Source: PALSA-270 sp963770915 (lineage in GTDB: Bacteria > Acidobacteriota > Terriglobia > Terriglobales > Acidobacteriaceae). From it: DNA of 64,000 nucleotides. Both the position numbers and the translations under genes were made by a program. This document shows, in pieces, positions 6,270 through 15,719 of this stretch (position 1 is the stretch's first letter; the number at the start of each line of letters is the position of its first letter). The notes below the pieces were generated by a model that saw only the letters and a program-made list of their open reading frames with translations, was not told the origin of the DNA and did no database searches. Where the stretch lies: contig CAVYRG010000002.1 in NCBI GenBank assembly GCA_963770915.1, positions 124,001 through 188,000 of the forward strand, in the 5' to 3' direction.

Positions 6270-7316
6270 TCAGCGTTCCACGGTTCCAGAGAAAAGCAAA
6301 ACCGAGAGCGGACTGCCGTTTCTTTGGCGGGCGGTCGAGGACGCGCCTGCCGGCGACGTTTGCACACGCTGCAAAACGCTTCTCACCGCCGCCACCACCG
6401 CTTCGGGCGCAAGGTCCGGAATGTCGTGCCCGCTCGGCACGATTCCATGTTCACCGGCGGTCGAGTCGTGCGCCAGGCGGTCATGCAACTGCATCTTCCA
6501 CGTATGGTTGTGGTCAAGCTTGGGATCTTCTTCCTGGTCCTGGATGCCGGCGGAAAGAACGACCATCGGCAGGTCCCGGTAACAAGCGCCCGCACGCGCC
6601 ATTTCTCCGTTGACCCATATAGGAAGCTCCTGCACCGCGGCCAGCCGCGCCTTGGGCAAACGGTAGAGCCGCATCAGCGTATTCCAATCCTGCTCGCTCC
6701 AGCCATTCACTGGCGGCCCAGGACTGCGCTGCAACAGCCGCCACAGCCCGACGCCGGTGATGGCGCGCAGGATGAGAATCACGCGCGGGCGATTGAGTTC
6801 GTTGTGGTTGTGAATCTGTATGGTCATGTCCTCGTTCATGGGATCGACGAGCACCAGCCCCGCAACTTCGCTGGGGAAAAACGAGCGGTAAACGCGAACA
6901 TGGAAGCCGCCCATAGCGTAGCCCACGAGAATGTAAGGAGGAGGGATTTTGGCGGCGGCCAGCAGATCATGCAGGTCATGAGCGACCGCGGCGCTGTTGT
7001 TGGGAAATGGCCCGGGATCGCTCCAGCCCAGCCCCGCGCGGTCGTACCAACAGGCGCGCGTGGACTTGGCAACTTCCCGCTGAACCCGCGCCCAGCGAAA
7101 TCCCGGCTCGCCGGCGTTGCCTTCAAATATCACCGCCGGGCCGCCTTCGCCCGAGCAGTAGAGGTTCAATGAGCGTCCCCCGATGTCGTAGGACGTACCG
7201 ATCTGGGGCAGGGCTTTACGATCCCGCCATTCCCCGACCCGCTCGTAAAGCACGCCGGCTGCCACGATGACGACCAAAGCCAATCCCAGCCAGTGGCGGG
7301 CGCGAAGCTGTTTCAT
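6270..7316 (-). CDS. alpha/beta hydrolase-fold protein lacking the nucleophile Ser
   Basis: About 348 residues from the ATG at 7316, which follows GGGGAGG; the longer frame to 7379 has no such site. An N-terminal membrane helix (GLALVVIVAAGVLY) is followed by the hydrolase fold with the oxyanion-side motif and CWYDRAGLGWSDPG. The nucleophile elbow normally reads G-x-S-x-G. Here it is VGYAMGG, putting Ala134 where the catalytic Ser should be. The late His region (PSGHDIPD) is present. So it is either catalytically dead or uses another mechanism. The substrate is unknown. It stands apart from its neighbours, with the DsbA-like gene upstream on the same strand. Confidence 0.85.
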   Translation of the reverse strand: MKQLRARHWLGLALVVIVAAGVLYERVGEWRDRKALPQIGTSYDIGGRSLNLYCSGEGGPAVIFEGNAGEPGFRWARVQREVAKSTRACWYDRAGLGWSDPGPFPNNSAAVAHDLHDLLAAAKIPPPYILVGYAMGGFHVRVYRSFFPSEVAGLVLVDPMNEDMTIQIHNHNELNRPRVILILRAITGVGLWRLLQRSPGPPVNGWSEQDWNTLMRLYRLPKARLAAVQELPIWVNGEMARAGACYRDLPMVVLSAGIQDQEEDPKLDHNHTWKMQLHDRLAHDSTAGEHGIVPSGHDIPDLAPEAVVAAVRSVLQRVQTSPAGASSTARQRNGSPLSVLLFSGTVER

Positions 7317-7471
7317 GGCGCGATCCTCCCCGTTCAGCTGCAGTGCTGCGCTTCCCGCGCAAGAACGCTTTACATCCAATGCGCAGCCGCCGCCCTATAT
7401 GTCGTATGGTGACATGTCGTCGTACGCTATGTCAAGACACTGCCTTTGGGCGGCTCGTGGCCACGCGATGC

Positions 7472-8401
7472 TTACTTTTTGGAAGGGTCTTTGGCGGCGA
7501 AGTCGACGAGCGCCTTCAGCTCGTCGTAGGAAATTCCGCCAACGTTGGTGATGGCGCGACCGTTCACGAACAGCGTCGGCGTGCCGGTGACGTCGAGTGC
7601 CTGGCCGAGTGCAACCGAGTGCTGCACCCGCACCGCGGTTTCCGGCTGGGCCGCGCAAGCTGCGATGTCTGCGCCCTTCGCTCCTGCGGCATCGGCGATG
7701 GCGGTCAGTTTTTCATCGGCGTTGGCCGCACTAATGTCGCTTTGCGCGTCGTAGGTGCCTTGTATGAATTTCCAGAACCCGTCCCCCGAGGCGCGCCCCA
7801 CGCAATCGGCGTAGTCAGCCGCTTTCATCGCCCAGTCGTGGACGTTGAGAGGAAAGTTCTCGAACACCAGGCGGACGTTAGGTTCCTCGGAGAGCAGCTT
7901 GTCAACCGTCGGCTGCGCCGCTTTGCAGTGGGGGCATTGCAGGTCGCTGAATTCCACCAGCGTAACCGGCGCGTTGGCCGGGCCGCGCGACGGACCGGTA
8001 ATTCCCTTCTCCAGCTTCATCTTCGTGCCTTCAAAAGGATGCGCGCCAAAAGGAATGATATTGCCGAGCACGGCATGCTGGCCGTCGGGCGTGACGTAGA
8101 ACTTGCTGACCGACGAACCTTGTGCCCCGCTGATAAGCACCGTGACCTCCGCCAGGCCCTCGGCAGCTGAGGGGCGAATATCTTCCACCTTCCAGCGCAG
8201 GGAGCTGTCCCAGCCCAAGGTCTGCTGCATGAAAGCATTTACCGTGCCCTCTGAGGGAAGCACGGGCGCAGGCTTACGTTCCACGGCAGGCTTTCGCTGG
8301 GAGGCAGGTTCTTTCGGGGCGGCAGGTTTCCTTGCGCCCTGGGCGGCGGCCAGAGTGGAGAAGAGAAGCACAACCATCGAAACGATTAGAGGGCGGCGCA
8401 T
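7472..8401 (-). CDS. DsbA-family thioredoxin-fold protein, secreted
   Basis: 309 residues from ATG 8401, which has AGGA upstream. An N-terminal signal peptide (VSMVVLLFSTLAAAQG) is followed by a Pro/Lys-rich linker. A domain of about 80 residues comes next, then a thioredoxin fold with the redox motif CPHC at residues 156-159. The cis-Pro loop appears as TGTPTLFVNG. This is the DsbA/DsbG-like arrangement of disulfide oxidoreductases that act outside the cytoplasm. The protein could form or isomerise disulfides; no DsbB partner is visible nearby. The stop overlaps the end region of nadE upstream by a few hundred bases of spacing only, so the two may be co-transcribed. Confidence 0.87.
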   Translation of the reverse strand: MRRPLIVSMVVLLFSTLAAAQGARKPAAPKEPASQRKPAVERKPAPVLPSEGTVNAFMQQTLGWDSSLRWKVEDIRPSAAEGLAEVTVLISGAQGSSVSKFYVTPDGQHAVLGNIIPFGAHPFEGTKMKLEKGITGPSRGPANAPVTLVEFSDLQCPHCKAAQPTVDKLLSEEPNVRLVFENFPLNVHDWAMKAADYADCVGRASGDGFWKFIQGTYDAQSDISAANADEKLTAIADAAGAKGADIAACAAQPETAVRVQHSVALGQALDVTGTPTLFVNGRAITNVGGISYDELKALVDFAAKDPSKK

Positions 8402-8526
8402 GGAATCCTTTCGGGAGCAGGGCTGGTCATTTTTTGGCGTATAGCGGCCGTGCAAAGTTTTCATTCGGCTTCGAGGCTGTGTGCCCACGCACGGCGGGAG
8501 TGAAACCTCAGGCGGCATCTCGGGAT

Positions 8527-10167
8527 TCACGCCTCCGGCCTTGCAGCGATGGGGAAACGCCTGCCGTAGCCGAAAGCCTTCCCGGAGATTTTCAGTCCTG
8601 GCGCGGCTTGCTGCCTTTTGTATTCGCTGCCGTCGACCAGGCGGATGACGCGCTTGACCACGGCCAGATCAAATCCGTGATCGGCGGCGATCTGCTCGGC
8701 GGTATGCGAATCCTCAACGTAGTCTTCGAGAATGGGATCGAGCACTTCGTACGGCGGCAAACTGTCGCTGTCTTTCTGATTGGCCCGCAGTTCGGCCGAC
8801 GGCGGTTTCTCCAAGGTGGCCTGCGGAATCACCGGGCGCCGCGAATTGACGTAGTGCGCGATGCGGTAGACCAAGGTCTTGGGCACGTCGGAAATCACGG
8901 CCAGGCCGCCGCACATATCGCCGTAGAGGGTGCAATATCCCACCGCCAACTCACTCTTGTTGCCCGTGCTCAGCACCAGGGCGCCGAATTTGTTGGAAAG
9001 CGCCATGAGCAACATGCCGCGAGCGCGCGACTGGAGATTTTCTTCCGTCACATCTTCTTTTTTGCCGGCAAACACTTTCTTCAAGGTTTGCTGATAGCTG
9101 CCCACCACGTCGGTGATGCAGAGCAATTCGAAACGGATACCCAGGTTGGCTGCCAGTGAGCGCGCGTCGTCGATCGAGCCCTGCGAAGAATACGGGCCGG
9201 GCATGCCCACGCCAATCACGTTCACCGGCCCAACAGCTTCGGCGGCGATGGCGGCGGTGAGGGCGGAATCGATGCCGCCGCTCAAGCCGACAATCACCTG
9301 GCGGAATCCGCATTTGCGGACGTAGTCGCGCGTCCCCAGCACGAGTGCAGCGTAAGCGCTGGCTTCTTCGCCGGCAATCTGCTCGTGCATTTCGCCGGTG
9401 AGCGTCTCGGAATCGAACAGGACCAAATCTTCCTCGAACGACTTTCCCTGCGCGATGATTTTGCCTTCCCGGTCGAGCACGATGCTGGAGCCGTCAAAGA
9501 CCAGACTGTCATTTCCGCCGACCTGGTTGACCATCACCACCGGCACGCGATAGTGGCAGGCGATGGTCGCCAGCATCTCGCGGCGGATTTCGCGTTTGCC
9601 CAGCCAAAATGGCGAAGCGGAAATGTTAAGCAGGAAATTGCCGCCGGCCTGCATCAGGGCCTCGACGGGATCGAAAGTGTAGAGGCGCTTGTTCCAAAAG
9701 CGCTTGTCATTCCAGGCATCTTCGCAAATCGTGAGCGCCATTTGCTTGCTGCAAAACGGAAACAGCGTTTGCTGGCTGGCAGGCGCGAAATTGCGCATCT
9801 CGTCGAACACGTCGTAGGTCGGCAAGAGCATCTTCGACTGCAGAAAAGCGACCTTGCCGTCGCGCAGGAGCGCGGCGGAATTCATCACAGACTTGCCCGT
9901 TTCCGCCTGCGCGGGCGTCACCAAGCCGCAGATGACGGCGATGCCGTTCGTTTCCGCGGCGATGTGCTCGGCAGCCTCGCGATTGCGAGCAACGAACGAT
10001 GGCCTTTCGACCAGATCGCGGGGAGGATAGCCACAGACGGAGAGTTCAGGAAACAGTACCAGGCTCGCGCCAGCGCCTTGCGCGCGGCGGGCAGCGTCGA
10101 TGATCTTGGCGGCATTGCCGCTGAAGTCTCCGACCGTGGGGTTGATTTGGCCGAGGGCAATCCTCAC
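8527..10167 (-). CDS. nadE: glutamine-dependent NAD(+) synthetase
   Basis: 546 residues, the usual size of the two-domain enzyme that amidates deamido-NAD using glutamine and ATP, the last step of NAD biosynthesis. The N-terminal nitrilase-type glutaminase has its triad in Glu41 (FPELSVCGYPP), Lys112 (LQSKMLLPTYDVFDE) and Cys148 (LTICEDAWND). The C-terminal synthetase has the ATP pyrophosphatase loop SGGIDS at 296-301 and STGNKSELAVGY. All key residues are present and the protein ends normally. The start at 10167 gives the standard N-terminus MRIALGQINPTVGD. Confidence 0.96.
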   Translation of the reverse strand: MRIALGQINPTVGDFSGNAAKIIDAARRAQGAGASLVLFPELSVCGYPPRDLVERPSFVARNREAAEHIAAETNGIAVICGLVTPAQAETGKSVMNSAALLRDGKVAFLQSKMLLPTYDVFDEMRNFAPASQQTLFPFCSKQMALTICEDAWNDKRFWNKRLYTFDPVEALMQAGGNFLLNISASPFWLGKREIRREMLATIACHYRVPVVMVNQVGGNDSLVFDGSSIVLDREGKIIAQGKSFEEDLVLFDSETLTGEMHEQIAGEEASAYAALVLGTRDYVRKCGFRQVIVGLSGGIDSALTAAIAAEAVGPVNVIGVGMPGPYSSQGSIDDARSLAANLGIRFELLCITDVVGSYQQTLKKVFAGKKEDVTEENLQSRARGMLLMALSNKFGALVLSTGNKSELAVGYCTLYGDMCGGLAVISDVPKTLVYRIAHYVNSRRPVIPQATLEKPPSAELRANQKDSDSLPPYEVLDPILEDYVEDSHTAEQIAADHGFDLAVVKRVIRLVDGSEYKRQQAAPGLKISGKAFGYGRRFPIAARPEA

Positions 10168-10240
10168 GCTATTAGTTTAACGACAAGGGGCAGGAGCGCC
10201 AAGTCGCGGGCAGGATGCGTACGAACACGCCGCCAACGGT

Positions 10241-11254
10241 TTACGGCGGCGCCCCGGGAGCCCCGGGTGGAGGAGCGCCTGGGGCTTGCGGCGAGCTGAT
10301 GGGCGTGGTGGGCTGGCTGGGACCACGCTCGGTCTGCGCTTCGGGATCAGGAGCCTCGCCGGGGCGGCGCAGGCTGGGCGATCCCGCCGGCCGGGCGCTT
10401 TCGCCTCCCTGCGCCACGCTCGGCTGCTGCCCTTCCAGGTCGATTTCTTTTTCTGTGCGGACAACTTTCTCGCCCGTCACTTTCATGGTCTCTACCCGTA
10501 CCACGTAATCGCCTACGAAGCGGACAAAATCCACGTCCTGCGGCGGCTCGCCATAGATCCACTCTTCGTATTCCTCTTCCCCGGCTTTTTCGCGATCCTT
10601 GCGGGGCGGGCGGCCTTTGGCGTGAATCACCATTTCGCGATTCATGCCCACCAGCACCTGATGCTTCAGAATGGCATCTTTCGCTTTGGGGGGAATCGTC
10701 TCCAGGTAGGCTTGCTCGGCAGATTTCGAATTGAAGTCTATAACCTGGCTCAGCATGTCCTTGACCTGGTCGGTCGTCACCTGAGGAATGTCGTGGTCGA
10801 ATACCAGATCAAGAAATGTGCCGTGAGGATTATTCGTGTCGTCGCCTTTGTCGAGCGGAATATCGCCGCTGGCCCCGCTAAGCGCGATGTGCTGATACCA
10901 CTTCTTCCGCTTGATGGGCCCGCCATTGATCTCAAAGCGGATGCGGTTTTTGTCGAAGCTCACGTTAGTGATCATCACCTGGTCGCCGGGTTTCACCGCC
11001 GGGCCCCACAGGGTAAGCTGCTCTTGCAATTGCTCGGCGCTGGGAGAAATCTTGCCCTCTTTCAAAGCCAAACCCTTTTGGCCCATGGGGAAAGCAGTGC
11101 GCACGTAGCAAAGGTCCGCGGTGAAGGTGCGGATGATCTCCATGCGTTCGCTGCTGCTGATGTGGCCGGAGAGAGCGGAAGGCTTTGCGTTCCCGGCGCT
11201 TGCCCAAGTGGCTGCCAACAACAGGCTGGCGATCGAAAGGAGGGCGAACTTCAT
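10241..11254 (-). CDS. secreted protein of unknown function with Pro-rich tail
   Basis: About 337 residues from ATG 11254; a TTG at 11263 is also possible. The signal peptide MKFALLSIASLLLAATWASA is cleaved after an Ala-rich region. The body (TADLCYVRTAFPMGQKGLAL onward) has no motif I can assign. Homologues are, from memory, common in acidobacteria. The C-terminal 60 residues are low-complexity (PGEAPDPEAQTERG, APGAPPPGAPGAPP). Likely periplasmic or cell-surface. It ends 73 bases before the nadE start and has the same orientation. Confidence 0.75.
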   Translation of the reverse strand: MKFALLSIASLLLAATWASAGNAKPSALSGHISSSERMEIIRTFTADLCYVRTAFPMGQKGLALKEGKISPSAEQLQEQLTLWGPAVKPGDQVMITNVSFDKNRIRFEINGGPIKRKKWYQHIALSGASGDIPLDKGDDTNNPHGTFLDLVFDHDIPQVTTDQVKDMLSQVIDFNSKSAEQAYLETIPPKAKDAILKHQVLVGMNREMVIHAKGRPPRKDREKAGEEEYEEWIYGEPPQDVDFVRFVGDYVVRVETMKVTGEKVVRTEKEIDLEGQQPSVAQGGESARPAGSPSLRRPGEAPDPEAQTERGPSQPTTPISSPQAPGAPPPGAPGAPP

Positions 11255-11425
11255 AGGACCCAAGCCTCGGACTCAGCCATTATAGCGCCGACTTTGGGAG
11301 GGACAGCAAGAGCCGAATGTCTGGCTGCAAGCGCTACTTGAGGGATCAGGCCTGCGGGAATGGCAACTTGTCAGGAGCGCGTTTCTGCGCAGCTGCCGGA
11401 AAGCCGACCAGCCGACAGGAATGCT

Positions 11426-12415
11426 CTAGTATTCCGGAATGATGATTACCTTTCCACGAGCGTGCCCTGTTTCCATGTATCGGAAGGCCTCTCGGGCCTC
11501 ACTCAACCGGTAGCGCCTGTCGATGACCGGAGTCATTTTGCCGGTCGCCATGAGTTCACTCACGGTGGTCAGATCCTGCTGGTTCACTCTGGCTATGAAG
11601 ATAGCTATTTTCTGGCGCACAAACAGTGATTGCACAAGCGCGCCGATCAATCCTGCCAGAAGTTTCGACAACGGAACATCGGCCGGTGCTCCGACGCCAA
11701 CAAGGATTCCTTTGGGATTCAAGACGCGCCTCCATTCCGAAAAGGAATGGTTTCCAACGCAATCTAAAATGAGATCGTAGCGTTGGCCGGTTTCGGTGGA
11801 GTTCTGTTGCGAGTAATCAATGACCTGATCCGCGCCGATGGATCGCACCATGTCCACGTTCCGAGTGCTGCATACGCCGGTGACATTCGCGCCGAACGAC
11901 TTGGCGATCTGCACTGCGAACGTGCCCACGCCTCCCGCTGCACCGTTCACTAGGATCTTCTGTCCCGGCCGGATTCCTCCCTTGTCGCGAAGCCCCTGCA
12001 ATGCAGTCAGCGCGGCCACCGGTGCTGATGCGGCTTGCTCATAGGTCAAGGCATCTGGTTTCATGACCAACGCAGATTTCAAGCCGCTCGCCGATTTGGA
12101 CACCGCATACTCGGCAAATGCTCCAACGCAAGTGCCGAACACCTGGTCGCCCGGTTTGAACTGTGCCACGTTCTTGCCAACCGCTTCAACTTCGCCAGCC
12201 ACGTCGACACCCGGCTGTTTCATCTTCGGCTTGCCCAGCCCGAGCAGCAGCCGGAGGAAAAACGGGCCGCCTTTCATCAATTTCCAGTCCAATGGATTGA
12301 CGGAAGCCGCACGAACCTTTATCAGGACCTCGTTGTCCGCAGGGGTGGGCTTTTCAATGTCCTGACATTCCAGAGCATCGGGTGAACCGAAATTTTGATA
12401 GACAATGGCTTTCAT
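11426..12415 (-). CDS. zinc-free medium-chain dehydrogenase, quinone-reductase-like
   Basis: 329 residues, the length of NADPH:quinone oxidoreductases in the medium-chain dehydrogenase superfamily. It begins MKAIVYQNFGSPDALE and has the substrate-side motif RAASVNPLDWKLMKG. The Rossmann domain carries NGAAGGVGTFAVQIAK for NADP(H) binding. No catalytic or structural zinc ligands are visible, as expected for the quinone-reductase branch. It probably reduces quinones or alpha,beta-unsaturated carbonyls; the true substrate cannot be told from sequence. Stands alone between the secreted protein and the GHMP kinase. Confidence 0.88.
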   Translation of the reverse strand: MKAIVYQNFGSPDALECQDIEKPTPADNEVLIKVRAASVNPLDWKLMKGGPFFLRLLLGLGKPKMKQPGVDVAGEVEAVGKNVAQFKPGDQVFGTCVGAFAEYAVSKSASGLKSALVMKPDALTYEQAASAPVAALTALQGLRDKGGIRPGQKILVNGAAGGVGTFAVQIAKSFGANVTGVCSTRNVDMVRSIGADQVIDYSQQNSTETGQRYDLILDCVGNHSFSEWRRVLNPKGILVGVGAPADVPLSKLLAGLIGALVQSLFVRQKIAIFIARVNQQDLTTVSELMATGKMTPVIDRRYRLSEAREAFRYMETGHARGKVIIIPEY

Positions 12416-12497
12416 TGGCTTCGCCTAGACCTGCGCCAAAACGCAGACACTCGTCAGAGCCTAGTAAACCGCAGATGCGATTCCACTCACCTAATAC

Positions 12498-13583
12498 CTA
12501 CGCCGGAGAACTCACAGAAGTTCCACGAGTAGATGCCTTCCGCATCATGGAAGGGAGGTGAATCCTCAGGCCCTTTTGCGCCAGCTCCAGCGGTAAAACC
12601 TTGCCGCCGTGCCTGCCGATGGCCTCGGCAACCCGGCCCGCCGAGCCTTTTTCCACCTGAAAGATCACGCAGCCTCCACCGCCCGCTCCGCAGACTTTTG
12701 CGGCCAGGCTTCCATGCTTGCCGGCGACGGCGATCAGTTTATCGATCAGCGGTGTGGTAATGCCGGGAGCGTTGCTGCGGCGAAGTTTCCATTCCTGGCG
12801 CAGCAAGTCGGCCACCGAATCCCATTCGCCTTGCGCCAGTGCAGCGCGCATAACGCGGGCGATGCTCGCGATCTTCTCGAAATTGCGGAACACGCGCTTG
12901 TCGCCGTTGAGGTGGGCTTTGAAGACTTCCCAATTATTGATGCCTGATTGCCGCGGACTGCCGGTATAGGCCAGCACGAAGCGAGACTCGATCTCGCTAG
13001 CGGCTACTGGCACGGTTTCGCGGTGTACCCCGCCCGGATCGAGATGCAGCGCATTGACTCCGCCATAGAGCGCGGGATAGTAATCCTGGCAACCGGTGGG
13101 AACGCGAATGATTTGCGCTTCCACGTCCTGCGCGATGGTTCGAATTTGATCGAGAGACAGCTCGCGCTGGGTGAAGCGAGCCAACGCCGCGGTGGTGGCG
13201 ATCATCAATGCCGAAGAACCCGAAATCCCAGCTCCGGCCGGAGCCTCGGAATTAGTCTCGAGCAACAATCCCTGTTTCGGCACGAAGAACTTCACCATCA
13301 GCGCCGCCAGCGGCAAGCGGAAATTGCGCGCCGCGGTCAACGCCTCGAAATTAGCGAAGCTCTCTTCGCGGTGCGTGTCGAGCGAGCGCAGTTCGATGCG
13401 CTTGCCCGAGATAGGAGTAATGCTGCAGGTGGTCAGAATGTTGACCGCGAAATTCAGGGTCAGCGCACCGGGGTGCAGCAGATAAAGAGGCCAGAGATCG
13501 AGCGTGCCGCCGGCCAGATCAACTCGGCAGGGGGCTTGGGTAACGATTAGGGGTTTGCGGATCGGTGAGGGGAGCATGCCCAT
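12498..13583 (-). CDS. GHMP-family sugar kinase, heptose/fucose kinase type
   Basis: 361 residues. Early CRVDLAGGTLDLWP is the N-terminal substrate motif of the galactokinase/homoserine/mevalonate/phosphomevalonate superfamily. The ATP motif is APAGAGISGSSALMIA, and the C-terminal glycine-rich motif is KVCGAGGGGCVIF. The pattern best fits the D-glycero-D-manno-heptose 7-phosphate kinase or fucokinase branch, suggesting a role in making activated sugars for surface polysaccharides. No other glycan genes flank it, so the substrate is open. An ATG six bases downstream of the listed start is an alternative. Confidence 0.85.
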   Translation of the reverse strand: MGMLPSPIRKPLIVTQAPCRVDLAGGTLDLWPLYLLHPGALTLNFAVNILTTCSITPISGKRIELRSLDTHREESFANFEALTAARNFRLPLAALMVKFFVPKQGLLLETNSEAPAGAGISGSSALMIATTAALARFTQRELSLDQIRTIAQDVEAQIIRVPTGCQDYYPALYGGVNALHLDPGGVHRETVPVAASEIESRFVLAYTGSPRQSGINNWEVFKAHLNGDKRVFRNFEKIASIARVMRAALAQGEWDSVADLLRQEWKLRRSNAPGITTPLIDKLIAVAGKHGSLAAKVCGAGGGGCVIFQVEKGSAGRVAEAIGRHGGKVLPLELAQKGLRIHLPSMMRKASTRGTSVSSPA

Positions 13584-13911
13584 GCTCTGTTTTGTATCAC
13601 AATGGTGTCGCCATCCACTTTGTTATCACTGGATAGGAGTTCGATGTTCGCGAGGTGCTGAATGCTGACGCCAAATGAAGTTACTCAGAATCCCCGCGCA
13701 AAAGCCTCTGGCCACCTTCCCGTTTGTTGCGCAGTAACCGGTTACCGGGAAGGAAGTACAACGGGTTCAGCAACTCTAGTGTTTGTACTCCTGATTCTTT
13801 TCGTTGACATTCGCCCGCATCTAACGGAAACTTTTCTTAATCAGTAATAACAGAAGTTTCTCCCACCTGTGGCGTTGTTGATCCTCTGACAATTTAAGCG
13901 AGGCCGTAACT
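13584..13911. other. intergenic region, 328 bp, with a 12-bp palindrome
   Basis: Divergent promoter region between the GHMP kinase and the GAF-TonB gene. The only structure I see is GTAACCGGTTAC at 13734-13745, a perfect 12-bp palindrome that could be an operator. No gene is supported. Confidence 0.45.
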
Positions 13912-15579
13912 ATGTCCGATCCCTCAATGCCGTCTCGGGCGTTTCCTCCTCGATCTGTCCCTGGAGCACCCGGAGTGCCGGTGCTCATGCCCCGCCGCGC
14001 GGCGGCGGAGCCACTTCCCGAATTTTCAGATTCCGATGCCGAAAGCGTTCTAGAGCGGTTGCGCGGCGCGATCACGGCGGGCGTTTCGGAATTGACGCCA
14101 CTTTTAGGCGCCATTGCCGAAAGCGCGCGATTGCTGACCGGAGCGGGCGGAGCCGCGGTGGCGTTGCGCTGCGATGGCATGGTCACCTGCCGGGCGCGGA
14201 GCGGCGAACCGGCTCCGGAAATTGGGGTTTATCTCGACGAGGACTCCGGCATTTCCGGCCAATGCTTGCGCACGGGCGAAGTCGTGCAGTGCGACGACAC
14301 GCTCACTGATTTCCGCGTGAATCCCGTGGTTTGCCGCACGCTGGGACTGCGCTCGATTGCGATTGTCCCCATCCGGCGCGCCGGCGAGACTTACGGAATT
14401 CTGGAAGCGTTTTCCACCAAGCCGCACGCCTTCGGCGAAACCCACATCCGTTTCCTCTCGCGCCTGGCAGAACTGGCGGAGATGGCCCAAGCGCAAGAGC
14501 AGAGCCGCATTGACTTCAGCAAACACGCCAAGAAGGAACTGAAGCCGGCGGAGCCGGCCGCGGCCGAAGCAGCTCCCGCGAAGCCAACGCCTACAAGCCT
14601 TGCGCCGGCAACCTCCCCGGCGAAGGTCAGGACGAGCCCAGATTACGACAGCATGGTCGAGCGCTTGCGGGTGCAGCTCTATGACCAATCTCCCAAAGCA
14701 TATGAGCCGGCGAGACGCCGCCTGCCGATTCTGATCGCGGCTGGCATAGCCGGCCTGCTTGCCCTCGGCGTGGGCTGGGAAACCTATGCCAGGCCGAGCC
14801 GAACGGGTAACCTCACCGCGCCTCCGATCGTGGAAGCCGATGAGACTAACGGTGCCAACGACACGACGATCACGCTCGGGCAAGCGGAATCGACGCGGCC
14901 GGGCCCCACCCGCTCCCTAGAAGCAGCCAGCCGGCGATCGGAAGCTCGTCGGCCCTCCGCCCGCGACAGAGCTACCGCAAGGGACGTCGTGAAGCATGAA
15001 GTCGTCGACGACGCGCCGGATCCCCAATCGCAGTCTGCGGCGGCGGATTCTCCGGTTGCGCAGGAACCTCAGCCCGCAGCGGCCTCGGCGCCCACCCGGG
15101 CGAGAACGCCCGTTGTGGACGAAACGGCTAAGGCTGAGCCGGTAATAGCTCAACCCGTGAAGCGGGAACAGCCGAAGAAAGCTGCCCCCGTTCAAGAAGC
15201 CAAGGCGGAGCCGGAAAAGATCCAGATCGCGATTCCCGACGCCTCAAGCCTTGGAAGCATGCTGATTTCAGGCGCCTCGGTTCCGAAACTGGCGGCTCCA
15301 GTTTCCGGCGGAGTTAAGCCGGGAGCGATCGAGCGTCAGGTGCAGCCGATTTATCCCCGGTTCGCCCTCCAACAAAGGATGGAGGGCGCGGTGGTTCTTG
15401 ACGCCACCATTGCCGACACCGGGCGAGTGCAAAGCGTGCGGGTGGTCAGCGGGCAGACGATTCTGGCGCAGGCCGCAGTCGACGCGGTGAAGCAGTGGCG
15501 TTATCACCCAACTCTGCTCGATGGCAAGCCGATACCCACCGAAACGCAGATCACGATCAACTTCAAGGCACCGCGCTAG
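13912..15579 (+). CDS. GAF domain - membrane helix - TonB C-terminal fusion protein
   Basis: 555 residues. Residues of about 45-190 form a GAF-type ligand-sensing domain (TGAGGAAVALRCDG, DEDSGISGQCLRTGE, IAIVPIRRAGETYGILEAFS). A basic stretch is followed by one membrane helix near 270-288 (PILIAAGIAGLLALGVGW). A long Pro/Ala/Glu-rich linker follows, and then a TonB C-terminal domain (PIYPRFALQQRMEGAVVLDATI, ending VDAVKQWRYHPTLLDGKP). TonB passes energy to outer-membrane receptors; the GAF part would sit in the cytoplasm. This order suggests that a cytoplasmic signal tunes transport, which is inference. A large TonB-dependent receptor lies 6 kb downstream. Confidence 0.85.
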   Translation: MSDPSMPSRAFPPRSVPGAPGVPVLMPRRAAAEPLPEFSDSDAESVLERLRGAITAGVSELTPLLGAIAESARLLTGAGGAAVALRCDGMVTCRARSGEPAPEIGVYLDEDSGISGQCLRTGEVVQCDDTLTDFRVNPVVCRTLGLRSIAIVPIRRAGETYGILEAFSTKPHAFGETHIRFLSRLAELAEMAQAQEQSRIDFSKHAKKELKPAEPAAAEAAPAKPTPTSLAPATSPAKVRTSPDYDSMVERLRVQLYDQSPKAYEPARRRLPILIAAGIAGLLALGVGWETYARPSRTGNLTAPPIVEADETNGANDTTITLGQAESTRPGPTRSLEAASRRSEARRPSARDRATARDVVKHEVVDDAPDPQSQSAAADSPVAQEPQPAAASAPTRARTPVVDETAKAEPVIAQPVKREQPKKAAPVQEAKAEPEKIQIAIPDASSLGSMLISGASVPKLAAPVSGGVKPGAIERQVQPIYPRFALQQRMEGAVVLDATIADTGRVQSVRVVSGQTILAQAAVDAVKQWRYHPTLLDGKPIPTETQITINFKAPR

Positions 15580-15719
15580 GGCCGAACTGGTTCTCGGATC
15601 ATTCCTGGTGGCGTCTTGAATGGGCGCGGCTTCAGGCGCGCCGTCGCTTACCCACAAAAAACAGCAGGCCTTTACTCCCTTCGGAGGGGGCGCGTGTAGT
15701 ACGATTTTTCACCCTAGCT

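Noticed and set aside
6324..7172. 282-codon plus-strand frame
   Set aside because: Antisense of the alpha/beta hydrolase, whose motifs are on the minus strand.
13800..13835. TTGACA near 13805 as a promoter of the GAF-TonB gene
   Set aside because: No acceptable -10 at 16-18 bases downstream.
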